Assembly: GCF_004795105.1 (NCBI RefSeq)
Contig: NZ_SSBL01000006.1
Span: forward strand, 124,001 to 188,000
Reading direction: 5' to 3'
DNA length: 64,000 nucleotides
DNA from: Streptomyces sp. A0642
GTDB taxonomy: Bacteria; Actinomycetota; Actinomycetes; Streptomycetales; Streptomycetaceae
Part shown: in pieces, positions 16,554 to 27,544 of the stretch
Position numbering within the stretch: position 1 is the first letter of the stretch
How the letters are laid out: every line of letters begins with the position of its first letter
Notes under the pieces: generated by a model
Seen by the model: the letters and a program-made list of their open reading frames with translations, nothing else
The model's database searches: none
Told to the model about the DNA's origin: nothing
Made by a program: the position numbers and the translations under genes

Positions 16554-16934
16554 AATTCCGGTCTCCTGTGCGCGGGATGGGGGATGCGGGAGTCTCGGTC
16601 GAGAGGTCGGGGGGCCTGCTGCTCCAGCACCGGGACGGCGCTGTGACCAGTCCGGTTGCACCCTCGGTGCCCGGTGCTGTCCGTCCTCTCTCACTCGGGG
16701 GGACGTATGCCGTGGAGGGGAGCGGTCCGGACATTGGCCCGGTGCTCCGAAGACGGACCGTCCGCAACACTCCGTCAACCTCTGGTGGCAGCGGGCTTCG
16801 ACATGTAGCGTCTTTTCCAGATGCCGGGGCTCTCCCACCGCCCGCGTTCCGTCGCGGGCGCCATGCTGTGCGGGAGCCGGGGCATCTGGGGGTCCGTGTG
16901 GTGCGGAACCTGGAAACGACTGAGGAGTACCGGC

Positions 16935-17138
16935 ATGGCCAGCGGAACCGTCAAGTGGTTCAACGCCGAAAAGGGTTTCGGCTTCATTCAGCAGGACGGC
17001 GGCGGGCCGGACGTCTTCGCACACTACTCGAACATCAACGCCACCGGCTTCCGTGAGCTCCAGGAGGGCCAGGCGGTGACCTTCGACATCACCCAGGGCC
17101 AGAAGGGCCCGCAGGCGGAGAACATCACGTCTGCCTGA
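16935..17138 (+). CDS. Cold-shock protein (CspA family), copy 1
   Basis: A 67-aa single-stranded nucleic acid chaperone with the complete cold-shock domain: RNP1 KGFGFI (about 13-18) and RNP2 DVFAHYS (about 25-31), framed by [10 protein letters not shown] and the KGPQAENI ending. It melts RNA structure at low temperature or during growth transitions. The GAGGAG ribosome site is 7 nt upstream. A second copy at 36938-37141 differs by only a handful of residues ([38 protein letters not shown]). It is followed by a hairpin and converges on the FUSC gene. Confidence 0.93.
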   Translation: MASGTVKWFNAEKGFGFIQQDGGGPDVFAHYSNINATGFRELQEGQAVTFDITQGQKGPQAENITSA

Positions 17139-17174
17139 TCCACGGATCACGTCCGCCTGATCCAAGGGCGACCC

Positions 17175-17202
17175 GGGCCGTCGGAGCAAGCTCCGGCGGC
17201 CC
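17175..17202. terminator. Hairpin between cold-shock and FUSC genes
   Basis: A 12-bp stem (GGGCCGTCGGAG against CTCCGGCGGCCC, one G-T pair) with a CAAG loop, located between convergent genes. It probably works in both directions. Confidence 0.6.
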
Positions 17203-17266
17203 GCGGGCTTTCCGGTCCCCGGCCGAACGTGGACGCTCGCCGTGACCGGCCTGCCCGCGGTGCCGT

Positions 17267-18436
17267 TCAGCAGATCGCTCCCAGCACGTCGCTGGTGTGC
17301 TGGAGCTCCTCCATGAGACGGGTCGACTCGACGACGAGGACTCCGTACGGGTGAGTCGGATCGGTGAGCGGCAGACGGGACCGGCCCGCCTGCCCGGCCA
17401 CGGCGCTGCAGCACTCCTGAGCCTCCCTGGTCAGCCGGCCGATCTGCCGGGTCTGGTCCTCCAGGACGTCCTCGTCCAGTTCGCCGAGCACCTCGGCGAT
17501 CCTGCTCACGCTCTCCAAAAAGTCGGCGTAGCTGCGGAAGAACGCGGCATCGTCGTGCCCGCCGTCGTCTCTCCGCCACTGGTCGAGACTGCGGGTCAGC
17601 GACCCGACCTGGTACAGGGAGCGTACGAGCGCCTCCAGCACCGCGCCGTACCCCTCGAAGGAGGGCCGCCTTCCGGGAGACCGGCGGAGCAGGAGCCGGG
17701 GATTGTAGTAGAGGCTTTCCTGCGCGGTGCGGAACCCGTCTCTCGCCTGAGCGATCAGCCTGCCGGTGTTCTCGGCCCTGCTGCGCCATTCGCTGGTGTG
17801 CTCCTCGTCCGCCTTGTCCTCGCGCAGCACCGGGTATATGTCGCTCACCAGCCCGCCCAGGGCGGTGGACAGCGTGCGCAGGGCGTACTCGGCGCTGCGG
17901 TAGCGCATCGGCGGGGCCACGGTGAGGTTGACGGCGACGCCGATGCCGCAGCCGATGACGACCAGCAGGACGATCTCGGCGAGCTGAGCGGTCTTCTCGT
18001 GGGCGGAGGGGGCGAGGGAGTAGACGGAGAAGGCGAAGAAGGAGGCCGTCGCGACCTGCGACCCCTGCGAGCCGAGCTTCGGCCATCGTCCGATGGCCAG
18101 GGCGATGACCGTGACGACGACGAAACTCAGCAGGTCGGAGCCGACCATGGAACCGATGACCGCCACCATGACCACGCCGACCGCCACCGCCGCCAGGTAG
18201 CGCAGTGACTGCAGCAGGGACTGGTACACCGTCACCTGCATGATCAGCACCGCGGAGAACGGGGCGAAGGCGGGTGACGGCGCGTCGAGGAGGTAGAAGG
18301 AGACGAGCCACGCCAGAGTCGCGGCCAGCGTCCTCTTGACGATCAACAGCACCGTCTGACGCTCGGAGCCGGGTACCTCCCGGGCCCGGTGCCACCAACG
18401 TCCGATCCGGCCCGACGCCGTACCGGCCGTGCCCAT
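17267..18436 (-). CDS. FUSC-family / aromatic acid exporter-like membrane protein
   Basis: A 389-aa inner-membrane protein. Six hydrophobic segments lie in the first 190 residues (RTLAATLAWLVSFYLL, PFSAVLIMQVTVYQSLLQSLRYLAAVAVGVVMVAVIG, LLSFVVVTVIALAIG, ATASFFAFSVYSL, LAEIVLLVVIGCGIGVAVNL). The rest is a long cytoplasmic helical domain rich in Arg and Glu (RYRSAEYALRTLSTALGGLVSDIYPVLRED onward). This half-size FUSC layout matches proteins annotated as aromatic acid exporters, for which a transport role is inferred and rarely proven. The start ATG at 18436 is preferred (AGGG 8 nt upstream) over the GTG two codons earlier. Confidence 0.82.
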   Translation of the reverse strand: MGTAGTASGRIGRWWHRAREVPGSERQTVLLIVKRTLAATLAWLVSFYLLDAPSPAFAPFSAVLIMQVTVYQSLLQSLRYLAAVAVGVVMVAVIGSMVGSDLLSFVVVTVIALAIGRWPKLGSQGSQVATASFFAFSVYSLAPSAHEKTAQLAEIVLLVVIGCGIGVAVNLTVAPPMRYRSAEYALRTLSTALGGLVSDIYPVLREDKADEEHTSEWRSRAENTGRLIAQARDGFRTAQESLYYNPRLLLRRSPGRRPSFEGYGAVLEALVRSLYQVGSLTRSLDQWRRDDGGHDDAAFFRSYADFLESVSRIAEVLGELDEDVLEDQTRQIGRLTREAQECCSAVAGQAGRSRLPLTDPTHPYGVLVVESTRLMEELQHTSDVLGAIC

Positions 18437-19004
18437 ACTCACCGCCCTTCTTCGGCCCTGCCGACCTCACATGGGGCCCGCTCGGGTCGCCGCCCGCTGG
18501 AGCCCCCTGCTGCCGTACGTCCTCTTCCCCGAAGAGGCGAGCCGTAACGAAGCACAGTCGCGTTGCGTGACAGCAGCCCCTCTGCCCGCGGGTCCTGCTC
18601 TCCGCCCGCCGTTCGGATGGTGATGCGGGCGGTCGGGGGTGTCCGTCCGACGGGTGCGCGCCGGAGGGCAGGGTGTTCTCATGGAGACCGGCTGCAAACG
18701 CGCCTCCGATGCATGCGGACCGGAAGAGCTCATCCGCCCGGGCGGTCCTCGTCGAAGCAGCGGGTTTCGATTTCGTCGGGACCAGGGACCACTCCCGTCC
18801 CCGGCCGGACTGGACGTGCAGGGCCGCTCCCCGTTCACCTGGACGGTGCAGGGCGCGATCGCCATCGGTCCGGTGACGGGCGTGACCTGCCCGACCATGC
18901 GTGGTGCCGCGTCCTGACCGCCAGGACCCGGACCGCCCCGTGCGCCGGCGGCCGGGACGAGCAGCCCTGAGCCTCCGCCCCCGTGCACCTCCGCCCCGGT
19001 ACAC
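18437..19004. other. Gene-free stretch
   Basis: About 570 bp between the FUSC start and the cellulase terminator. Every open frame here is Arg/Pro-rich and lacks family signatures on either strand. Near its end, short direct repeats of ACCTCCGCCCCGG (about 18987-19015) lead into the terminator. I see no RNA gene. Confidence 0.5.
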
Positions 19005-19040
19005 CTCCGCCCCGGCCGATGTCGGGCGGCCGGGGCGGAG
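19005..19040. terminator. Terminator of the GH5 cellulase gene
   Basis: A perfect 14-bp stem (CTCCGCCCCGGCCG and its complement) with an 8-nt loop, 15 bp after the stop codon of the minus-strand cellulase gene. Confidence 0.75.
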
Positions 19041-19055
19041 GGGTGCAGCGCCGTA

Positions 19056-21060
<2,005 letters not shown>

Positions 21061-21213
21061 TGGGATGCGCAGTGTTCATCACTTGAAGGAGGGCTGCCCG
21101 GCCCGGACGCCGGCCCGCGCGTGCTCCGCCCCTCCCCGGCCGAAACGATCACGCGCGCGAGGTCGCCGCCCTCGTTCTGATCCCTATCGGATGAAACGTC
21201 GCCGGATACCCGC

Positions 21214-23253
21214 GTGGCGCAGGAGCCGAGTCCCCACGCTGCTGCTGTGTACAGGATGATCAAGGATCAGCGCCGGCGCCGGAGCGCGGGCGGCGCCCGC
21301 GTGGGGCGGCAGAGACAGCCTCGGAGCACACCGGCCCGAGTGCCGCGGCCGGCGCCGGGGCCACCGCCCCGCGCACCGTTGCGCGAGCGCGCCCGGTACT
21401 GGTTCGACAACACGCTGACGAGGGGCGTGACCGCTCTCATCGGATGGCTTGCGGTCGCCTGCCTGGCCGTTGTGGTGCCGGTGAGCGTCCTTCTGGTGTG
21501 GACGGACGACCGGGCCCCGGACACGGTCTCGGCCAAGACCGCGGAGGTCTGGCGGAGCGTCGGGCAGACCCTCAGGCTGGGAGGGGAAGTCGGCACACCG
21601 ATGCGCGTCGTTCTGTCGGTCCTGCTGGCGCTGATGGCGCTCTTCTACGCGTCCACCATCGTGGGTCTCATCACCACGGCGATCACCGAAGAGCTCGTCG
21701 CCCTGAGGCGTGGCCACTCCACGGTGCTGGAGAGCGGTCACACCGTCGTGCTCGGCTGGTCGGAGCAGATCTTCACCGTGGTGGCCGAGCTCGTCGTCGC
21801 CGGCGCCAACCAGCGCCGGGGCGCCGTCGCGGTCCTGGCCGACCGCGACGTGACGGAGATGGAGGAGCGCCTGCGCAGCGAGGTGGGGGAGACCGGCCGG
21901 ACGAGGATCGTCTGCCGCAACGGGCACCCCACCGACCCGGCCGCCCTCACGCGCGTCAGCCCGGCTACCGCGGACGTCGTCCTGGTCCTGCCCCGTGACC
22001 GGCCGGACGAGGACGCGGAGATCGTCAAGAACCTGCTGGCGCTGCGCACCGCGGTCGAGGCCGGCTGCCGCGTGCGGACCGTCGCGGTGGTGCGAGACGC
22101 CCGGTACCGGCTCGCCGCGGAACTCGCGGGCGGCCCCGACGCGGTCGTGCTCGAGATCGACGACATCACCGCCCGGCTCGTGGCCCAGTGCGCCAGACAA
22201 CCCGGGCTGTCGCTCGTCTACCAGGAGTTGCTCGACTTCGCCGGCGACGAGTTCTACGTGGTCGACGCACCGGCCCGGACCGGCCGTCTCTTCGCCGAGG
22301 TGGCGAGGGCCTGCCCCGCCTCCAGCGTGGTCGGAGTCGTACGAGCGGACGGAACCCTTCACCTGAACCCGCCGGCCGCCTCGGTGCTTCGCCCGGGTGA
22401 GCGGCTTGTCGTGATCGCCCAGGACGACGACACCACGGTCCCCGACGAGGAACCCGCCGCATTCGACGAGTCGGTGATCGTGAGCCACGCGCCGGCGGGG
22501 GCGCTCCCCGAGCGGGTGCTCCTCCTGGGGTGGAACCGCCGCGCCCGGCACATCGTCGGGCACCTCTCCGGCCATGTCGCGGCCGGTTCCGTTCTCCACG
22601 TGGTGGCCCACGGCGGCGAGGGCCTGGCCGCGGAGGTAGGGGAGGCCGCCGCGCAAGCCGCTCCCACGCTGACCGTCACCTTCGGCTGGGGCGACCCCAC
22701 CCTTCCGGGCACGGTGAACGACCTGGACCTCTCCGGCCACGACTGCGTCATCGTGCTCGGCCCGGACCACGGGCCCGGCTGCGACGCGCCGGACGACCGG
22801 ACGCTGGTCACGCTGCTGCTCCTGCGTGACCGGGAACGCACGTCGGGGGTCCCGGTCCGGGTGGTCACCGAGATGACCGACGACCGCAACAGGGTCCTCG
22901 CCCCCGCCGGCGGCGGCGCCGACTTCATCGTGAGCGGGAAACTGGTCGGTCTTCTGATGGCGCAGATCTCCCAGAACTGGCATCTCGCCGGCCTGTTCGC
23001 GGAGCTGCTGGCCCCCCGGGGCAACGCGATCCACCTCAAGCCCGTCGGTGACTACGTCCGGACAGGACAGCGGGCATCCTTCGCCACGGTGGTCGAGGCC
23101 GCTTCGCGCCGAGGGGAGTGCGCCCTCGGATACCGCAGTCGCGGCCCTGAGCGGATGGGGGGCGGCCATGAGGTGCGCGTCAACCCCGCCAAGGCGGAGG
23201 TCCGGTACTGGCACGCGGATGACGAGGTGATCGTGCTGGCTGCCGGGCCATGA
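21214..23253 (+). CDS. CASTOR/POLLUX-related putative ion channel
   Basis: A 679-aa membrane protein with two hydrophobic segments near the N terminus (TALIGWLAVACLAVVVPVSVLLVW, about 72-95, and VLSVLLALMALFYASTIVGLITTAI, about 132-156). A large cytoplasmic part with two NAD-binding-like RCK modules follows (GHTVVLGWSEQIFTVVAEL, about 175, and ERVLLLGWNRRARHIVGHL, about 430). The layout and the GHTVVLGWSE signature match the plant CASTOR/POLLUX channel family, and bacterial members are annotated as putative ion channels. Ion selectivity cannot be read. The N-terminal 55 residues are basic and low in complexity. The GTG start at 21214 is tentative; ATG 21256 is an alternative. Confidence 0.8.
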   Translation: MAQEPSPHAAAVYRMIKDQRRRRSAGGARVGRQRQPRSTPARVPRPAPGPPPRAPLRERARYWFDNTLTRGVTALIGWLAVACLAVVVPVSVLLVWTDDRAPDTVSAKTAEVWRSVGQTLRLGGEVGTPMRVVLSVLLALMALFYASTIVGLITTAITEELVALRRGHSTVLESGHTVVLGWSEQIFTVVAELVVAGANQRRGAVAVLADRDVTEMEERLRSEVGETGRTRIVCRNGHPTDPAALTRVSPATADVVLVLPRDRPDEDAEIVKNLLALRTAVEAGCRVRTVAVVRDARYRLAAELAGGPDAVVLEIDDITARLVAQCARQPGLSLVYQELLDFAGDEFYVVDAPARTGRLFAEVARACPASSVVGVVRADGTLHLNPPAASVLRPGERLVVIAQDDDTTVPDEEPAAFDESVIVSHAPAGALPERVLLLGWNRRARHIVGHLSGHVAAGSVLHVVAHGGEGLAAEVGEAAAQAAPTLTVTFGWGDPTLPGTVNDLDLSGHDCVIVLGPDHGPGCDAPDDRTLVTLLLLRDRERTSGVPVRVVTEMTDDRNRVLAPAGGGADFIVSGKLVGLLMAQISQNWHLAGLFAELLAPRGNAIHLKPVGDYVRTGQRASFATVVEAASRRGECALGYRSRGPERMGGGHEVRVNPAKAEVRYWHADDEVIVLAAGP

Positions 23254-23307
23254 CGCGACGCGGTGACACCCCGTCGGAAGCCGGCTCGCCCCCGCAGGGG
23301 CGTTGCC

Positions 23308-23341
23308 GCGAGCCGGTGCCCGCCCACGGGCACCGGCTCGC
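23308..23341. terminator. Bidirectional terminator between channel and GH2 genes
   Basis: Perfect 15-bp stem (GCGAGCCGGTGCCCG and its complement) with a CCCA loop, lying between two convergent genes and ending 5 bp before the GH2 stop codon. Confidence 0.85.
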
Positions 23342-23346
23342 AGCGG

Positions 23347-26300
23347 TCAGCCGAGCGCCGTCGGCCGGCGGGACAGGCGGGGGGCGTCCCGCACGTCGGT
23401 GAGCGGCCGCAGCCGGTAGGTGTACGTGTAGTCCCGGTCGGCGAACAGCTTGTACGCGTCATGCGTCTGCGCGCCCCAGCTGTTGTCCCCTCCGACGCCC
23501 ATCTGCCGGTGGTTGACCCGCAGGACCACCTCGTCACGGGGCGTGAGCTGGTAGTCGTGGCGAGCGCCCACGGACAGGTCCTCGGGTGTGAAGTGCGAGG
23601 CGTTGACCTCCAGCAGACCGTCGCCGCTGACGAGCAGGCCGCGACCGTGCCGGTCGGTGAGGGCCGCCCAGCGCACGTCGGTCTTGTTGCCGCTCTCCTG
23701 CGGACGCAGGTACGGGGTCCACTGCCCGGTCACGGTCCCGGACCACCGCCCCACGTCCGTACCGTCCTTGCGGTCCCAGTGATTCTCCTCGGGGCCGCGA
23801 CCGTAGTAGTGGAGCTGCTCCAGGGCCGCGGGCAGGTGCAGGATCGTCCCGATCTCGGGGATGTACGGGAGACTCGGCGCGCCCGGAGCCAGGGTGTTGT
23901 CGACCTTGATCTCACCGTTGCCGAAGACGGTGAGGGTCGTCGTGTACGCCGATGCGGTGCTCGTCGGCAGGGTTCCCGTGACCGTGATCTCGACCGCGCG
24001 CCCGTCGAGCCCGCGCACCGTCACGCCGGTCACCTGACGCCGCGCGCCCGCGTCCCGCCAGGTCTGGTTGCGGGTGTGCTGGCCGCTGCCGTGGTCGTTG
24101 TCGGTCGGGGCGCGCCAGAAGTTCGGGACCGGGCCGGACACGAGGAGCTTCCTGCCGTCCGCTTCGTACGAGGTGATGAGCCCGGTCGTCCTGTCGACGA
24201 CGACTTCGAAGCCGCGGCCGGTGACGGTGATGCCGCCGGCCCCGCTCCGGTACGCGAGCTCCGGCACTCCGGCGAGGGGGACGGGCTCGACGCCGGGGCT
24301 GTGCACGTCGTCCAGGGGCAGCTGCACCCGCGCCACCTCGAACCCGGCCTCGGCCCACGGGGTTCGTTCCTTCGTCGTGAAGGACAGCTGGAGGAAGTAC
24401 TCGGTCCCGGGCGCGGGGGCGGCGGGCAGCTCCACGGGCAGCGTGATGGTTCTGGCGGTCATCGGCGGCACGTCGAGCTGTTCGCGGCCGATCCTGCCAC
24501 GCCGTACCGTCTCGCCGTCCGCAGAGAGCTCCCAACTGCCGTTGTAGTCGCGCAGATTAGTGAAGAGGTTCTCGTTCGTGAGGGTGATCTCGCCGGGCGC
24601 CGCACCGTCCGCGCGGGTCGCCTGCACCGTCTGGTAGATGCGTTTGACCTCGGCCGCCTTGCCGGTGTGACGGCGGTCGGGCAGGACGATGCCGTCACCG
24701 GCGAACGCGCCGTCGTTGGGGTTGTCGCCCCAGTCGCCGCCGTAGGCGTGGAAGGTCTTGGCCCGGGCCTTCACCTGCTGGTAGCGGGCCGTCCGCGCGT
24801 CGAACCAGAAGCGCACGCCGTCGTCTCCGGGACCACGCCCGTCGTCGGCCAGCTCGGCGGGCGTCAGGGCACGTGCGTACACCCGGGCCCGGCGGATCGT
24901 GCCGCTGAACTCCCGCGTCGGGTTCTCGACCTCACCGGCGAGCGACAGCGGCGCCGTGGTGCTGCTGGGCCCGTTTGCGGTGCGCGTCGCGGCCTTGGCG
25001 GCGCCGTCCACGTACAGGGTCAGTGTGCCCGCGGCCGCGTCGTACACCCCCGCGACGTGATGCTCCTCGCCCGTCCAGCCGCTGTCCGGTGTCGTCCAGG
25101 AGGCCGCGACCCACTGCCCGTCGGCATAGATGTAGAACTCGACGCGCTTGTCGGTCTGCTTCAGCGCGTACTGGGTGTCGCCCTTCGCCAGGATCGGCTG
25201 GTGGAAGCCGCGGACGTGCGGCGTCAGCCAGGCCTCCAGAGTGAGTGAGCCGGTCAGATCGAGCCGGTCGTCACGGGCGAAGACGGTCGCGCCGCTCACT
25301 CCGTGCTCAGGGCTGAACGAGCCCGAGGGGTTGATGACCTCGCCCTTCAGCCCGGAAGGTCCGGTCTCGGTGAGCAGCTTGCGCGTGGGCACCGGCCAGC
25401 TGAGTGCCTGGTCGGCGAAGTCCCAGATCCAGCCCCCCTGGAGGACGTCGTGGCGGCGGACGACGTCCCAGTACTCCTTGAAGTTGCCGGTCGAGTTGCC
25501 CATCGAGTGGGCGTACTCGATCATCACGTACGGCCGGGTGTCGGAGGTGTCCTTGGCCCGCGCCTCCACCCGGCTCGGCGACTCGTACATCCTGGAACGG
25601 ATGTCGCTGGTGGCGGGGCCGTCGTCGCCCTCGTACTGGATGACGCGGGTCGGATCGTAGGAGCGGATCCAGTCGTGCATGGCACGGAAGGCGGAACCCG
25701 AGCCGGCCTCGTTGCCCAGCGACCAGATGACGACGCACGCGTGGTTCTTGTCGCGGTGGACCATGTTCTGCGCACGGTCCACGCACGCCTTGGTCCAGTC
25801 GGCTCTGCCGGCCGGGTACTGGTCGCGGATGCCGTGCGTCTCCAGATTGGTCTCATCGACCACATAGAGACCGTACTCGTCGGCGAGTTCCAGCCAGAGC
25901 GGGTTGTTGGGGTAGTGCGAGGTGCGGACCGAGTTGATGTTCAGCCGCTTGATGAGCGTGATGTCGTCGACCATGTCGGCGCGGCTGAGAGCCGAACCGT
26001 GTGCGGGGTGCATCTCGTGACGGTTGGTGCCGCGGAAGGTCACCGGCTGCCCGTTGATGCGCATCAGCCCGTCCGTCAGCTCGAACGCCCGCAGACCGAG
26101 CCGGTGCGACAGCGTCTCCACGACCTTGCCCGACGGGTCGCGGAGCTGGAGGACGGCGGTGTAGAGGTACGGGTCCTCGGCGGACCAGAGACGGGGCGAG
26201 GGAATGGCCCTGACGCTCTTCACGGTCACCTCGCCGGCGGCCGGTGTCGCGCGCTCGGCCAGGGGTCGCGCCCACACCGCGTGCCCGTCGGCGTCGTACA

Positions 26301-27258
26301 GCTGCGTCTCGACCGTGTAGGCCGCTCCGGCGGCATCGCCCGCGTAGTCCCGTACGTGTGCGGTAACGGACAGTTCGGCCGTGGTGAACCCGTCCCCGAG
26401 AGGGGTCTCGAGCTTGAAGTCCCGCACGTGCACGCCGGGTGTGGAGTACAGGTACACCGACCGGAAGATGCCGCTCAGCCGGATCATGTCCTGGTCCTGG
26501 AGCCAGTCGCCGTCGGAGTAGCGGTAGACCTCGACGGCGATCTGGTTGGCGCCGTCCTTCAGGTACGGGGTGATGTCGTACTCGGCAGGCGTGTACGAGT
26601 CCTCGTGGTAGCCGGCCAGGTGGCCGTTGATCCAGACGTAGTGGGCGGCCTTGACTCCTTCGAAGTGCAGGAAGGTGCGCCGGTCCGCCCAGCCCTTCGG
26701 CACGGTGAAGGTGCGCCGGTACTGCCCGACGGGGTTGTACAGCGTCGGCGCGGCGGGCGGCTGGGCGTCCTCGCCGAGGCCGTTGGGCCCCCACCACGGG
26801 TAGGTGATGTTGACGTAGACCGGGTAGTCGTGGCCGTGCAGCTGCCAGGCCGAGGGGACCGGGGTGGTCTCCCACCCGGAGTCGTCGAGGTCGGTGCGGT
26901 AGAACTCCGCCATCTTGTCAGAGGGCCGGTCCACGTACGCGAACTTCCACGTGCCGTCGAGACTCTGACGCCACGGAGAGGCGGTGCGGTCGGCGGCGAG
27001 CGCCTGCCTGAGGCCGGCGTACGGCATGAGAGTGGTGTGCGGCGGCTCGGTGCCGAGCCGGAAGACGTCGATGTGCCCGTTCCACTCGCCGCCGCCGCCG
27101 CCGTCCGGGAGGGGGAGGCCGGCGGCGGCGAACGCGGGGGGCGCCGACGGCGCGCCGGACAGGGCGAGACCGCCGAGCACGGCGGCGCTCGCCTCGAGAA
27201 GGCGGCGGCGGCTCACATAACCGCGGTGGGGGTGGGGGGACGAGTTCGGGTGGGCCAT
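23347..27258 (-). CDS. Tat-exported GH2 beta-galactosidase with inserted LamG domain
   Basis: A 1,303-aa enzyme of LacZ architecture. The N terminus has a twin-arginine signal (SRRRLLEASAAVLGGLALSG, about 16-35). The sugar-binding and Ig-like domains follow (WRQSLDGTWKFAYVDRPSDKM onward), then the catalytic barrel, with the acid/base Glu near 514 in WSLGNEAGSGSAFR and the nucleophile Glu near 580 in YVMIEYAHSMGNS. Between the barrel and the distal domains, about 666-806 form a LamG/concanavalin-like module (SLTLEAWLTPHVRGFHQPILAKGD to YARALTPAELAD) not found in classic LacZ. The C-terminal Bgal_small domain (NFWRAPTDNDHGS to HYYGRGPEENHWDRK) is intact. It should release galactose from plant or host glycans outside the cell. 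GAGGAAGG precedes the ATG. Confidence 0.92.
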   Translation of the reverse strand: MAHPNSSPHPHRGYVSRRRLLEASAAVLGGLALSGAPSAPPAFAAAGLPLPDGGGGGEWNGHIDVFRLGTEPPHTTLMPYAGLRQALAADRTASPWRQSLDGTWKFAYVDRPSDKMAEFYRTDLDDSGWETTPVPSAWQLHGHDYPVYVNITYPWWGPNGLGEDAQPPAAPTLYNPVGQYRRTFTVPKGWADRRTFLHFEGVKAAHYVWINGHLAGYHEDSYTPAEYDITPYLKDGANQIAVEVYRYSDGDWLQDQDMIRLSGIFRSVYLYSTPGVHVRDFKLETPLGDGFTTAELSVTAHVRDYAGDAAGAAYTVETQLYDADGHAVWARPLAERATPAAGEVTVKSVRAIPSPRLWSAEDPYLYTAVLQLRDPSGKVVETLSHRLGLRAFELTDGLMRINGQPVTFRGTNRHEMHPAHGSALSRADMVDDITLIKRLNINSVRTSHYPNNPLWLELADEYGLYVVDETNLETHGIRDQYPAGRADWTKACVDRAQNMVHRDKNHACVVIWSLGNEAGSGSAFRAMHDWIRSYDPTRVIQYEGDDGPATSDIRSRMYESPSRVEARAKDTSDTRPYVMIEYAHSMGNSTGNFKEYWDVVRRHDVLQGGWIWDFADQALSWPVPTRKLLTETGPSGLKGEVINPSGSFSPEHGVSGATVFARDDRLDLTGSLTLEAWLTPHVRGFHQPILAKGDTQYALKQTDKRVEFYIYADGQWVAASWTTPDSGWTGEEHHVAGVYDAAAGTLTLYVDGAAKAATRTANGPSSTTAPLSLAGEVENPTREFSGTIRRARVYARALTPAELADDGRGPGDDGVRFWFDARTARYQQVKARAKTFHAYGGDWGDNPNDGAFAGDGIVLPDRRHTGKAAEVKRIYQTVQATRADGAAPGEITLTNENLFTNLRDYNGSWELSADGETVRRGRIGREQLDVPPMTARTITLPVELPAAPAPGTEYFLQLSFTTKERTPWAEAGFEVARVQLPLDDVHSPGVEPVPLAGVPELAYRSGAGGITVTGRGFEVVVDRTTGLITSYEADGRKLLVSGPVPNFWRAPTDNDHGSGQHTRNQTWRDAGARRQVTGVTVRGLDGRAVEITVTGTLPTSTASAYTTTLTVFGNGEIKVDNTLAPGAPSLPYIPEIGTILHLPAALEQLHYYGRGPEENHWDRKDGTDVGRWSGTVTGQWTPYLRPQESGNKTDVRWAALTDRHGRGLLVSGDGLLEVNASHFTPEDLSVGARHDYQLTPRDEVVLRVNHRQMGVGGDNSWGAQTHDAYKLFADRDYTYTYRLRPLTDVRDAPRLSRRPTALG

Positions 27259-27338
27259 GCTGGGGGCCTTCCTCGTGCGCCAAGATGTGCAACCGGTGTG
27301 ACGGGTAACACCTGTTGAGACGCGCCCACCCTAGAAAG

Positions 27339-27384
27339 AGAACACAACCCGACACAATGATGGCGTCAGGTTCTGTTGTTTTCT
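27339..27384. promoter_or_regulatory. Imperfect inverted repeat upstream of the GH2 gene
   Basis: AGAACACAAC at 27339-27348 and GTTGTTTTCT at 27375-27384 match in 9 of 10 positions as inverted arms, 26 bp apart, in an unusually AT-rich stretch about 80-125 bp before the GH2 start. It could hold a sugar-responsive operator or the promoter. No regulator gene is adjacent. The rest of 27259-27544 shows nothing coding. Confidence 0.3.
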
Positions 27385-27544
27385 GGCGGAGAAGTGCCCG
27401 TCGTGTCCCGCCCGCGTTCCCCTCCGGCCCCCACCCTCCCCCCGTCAAGCAGGCCCAGGGGTCATCCGGTGGTCACCGTCGGGGGTCGTGCGAGTGGGGG
27501 CCCGCCGCGGACCAGGCGCGACCGTGCCAGGGTGTCTGCTCGGG

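Noticed and set aside
16065..19004. A 979-codon minus-strand frame spanning the flavin reductase, cold-shock and FUSC region
   Set aside because: Only its last 162 codons show family features (flavin reductase). The rest is antisense or out of frame to well-supported genes.
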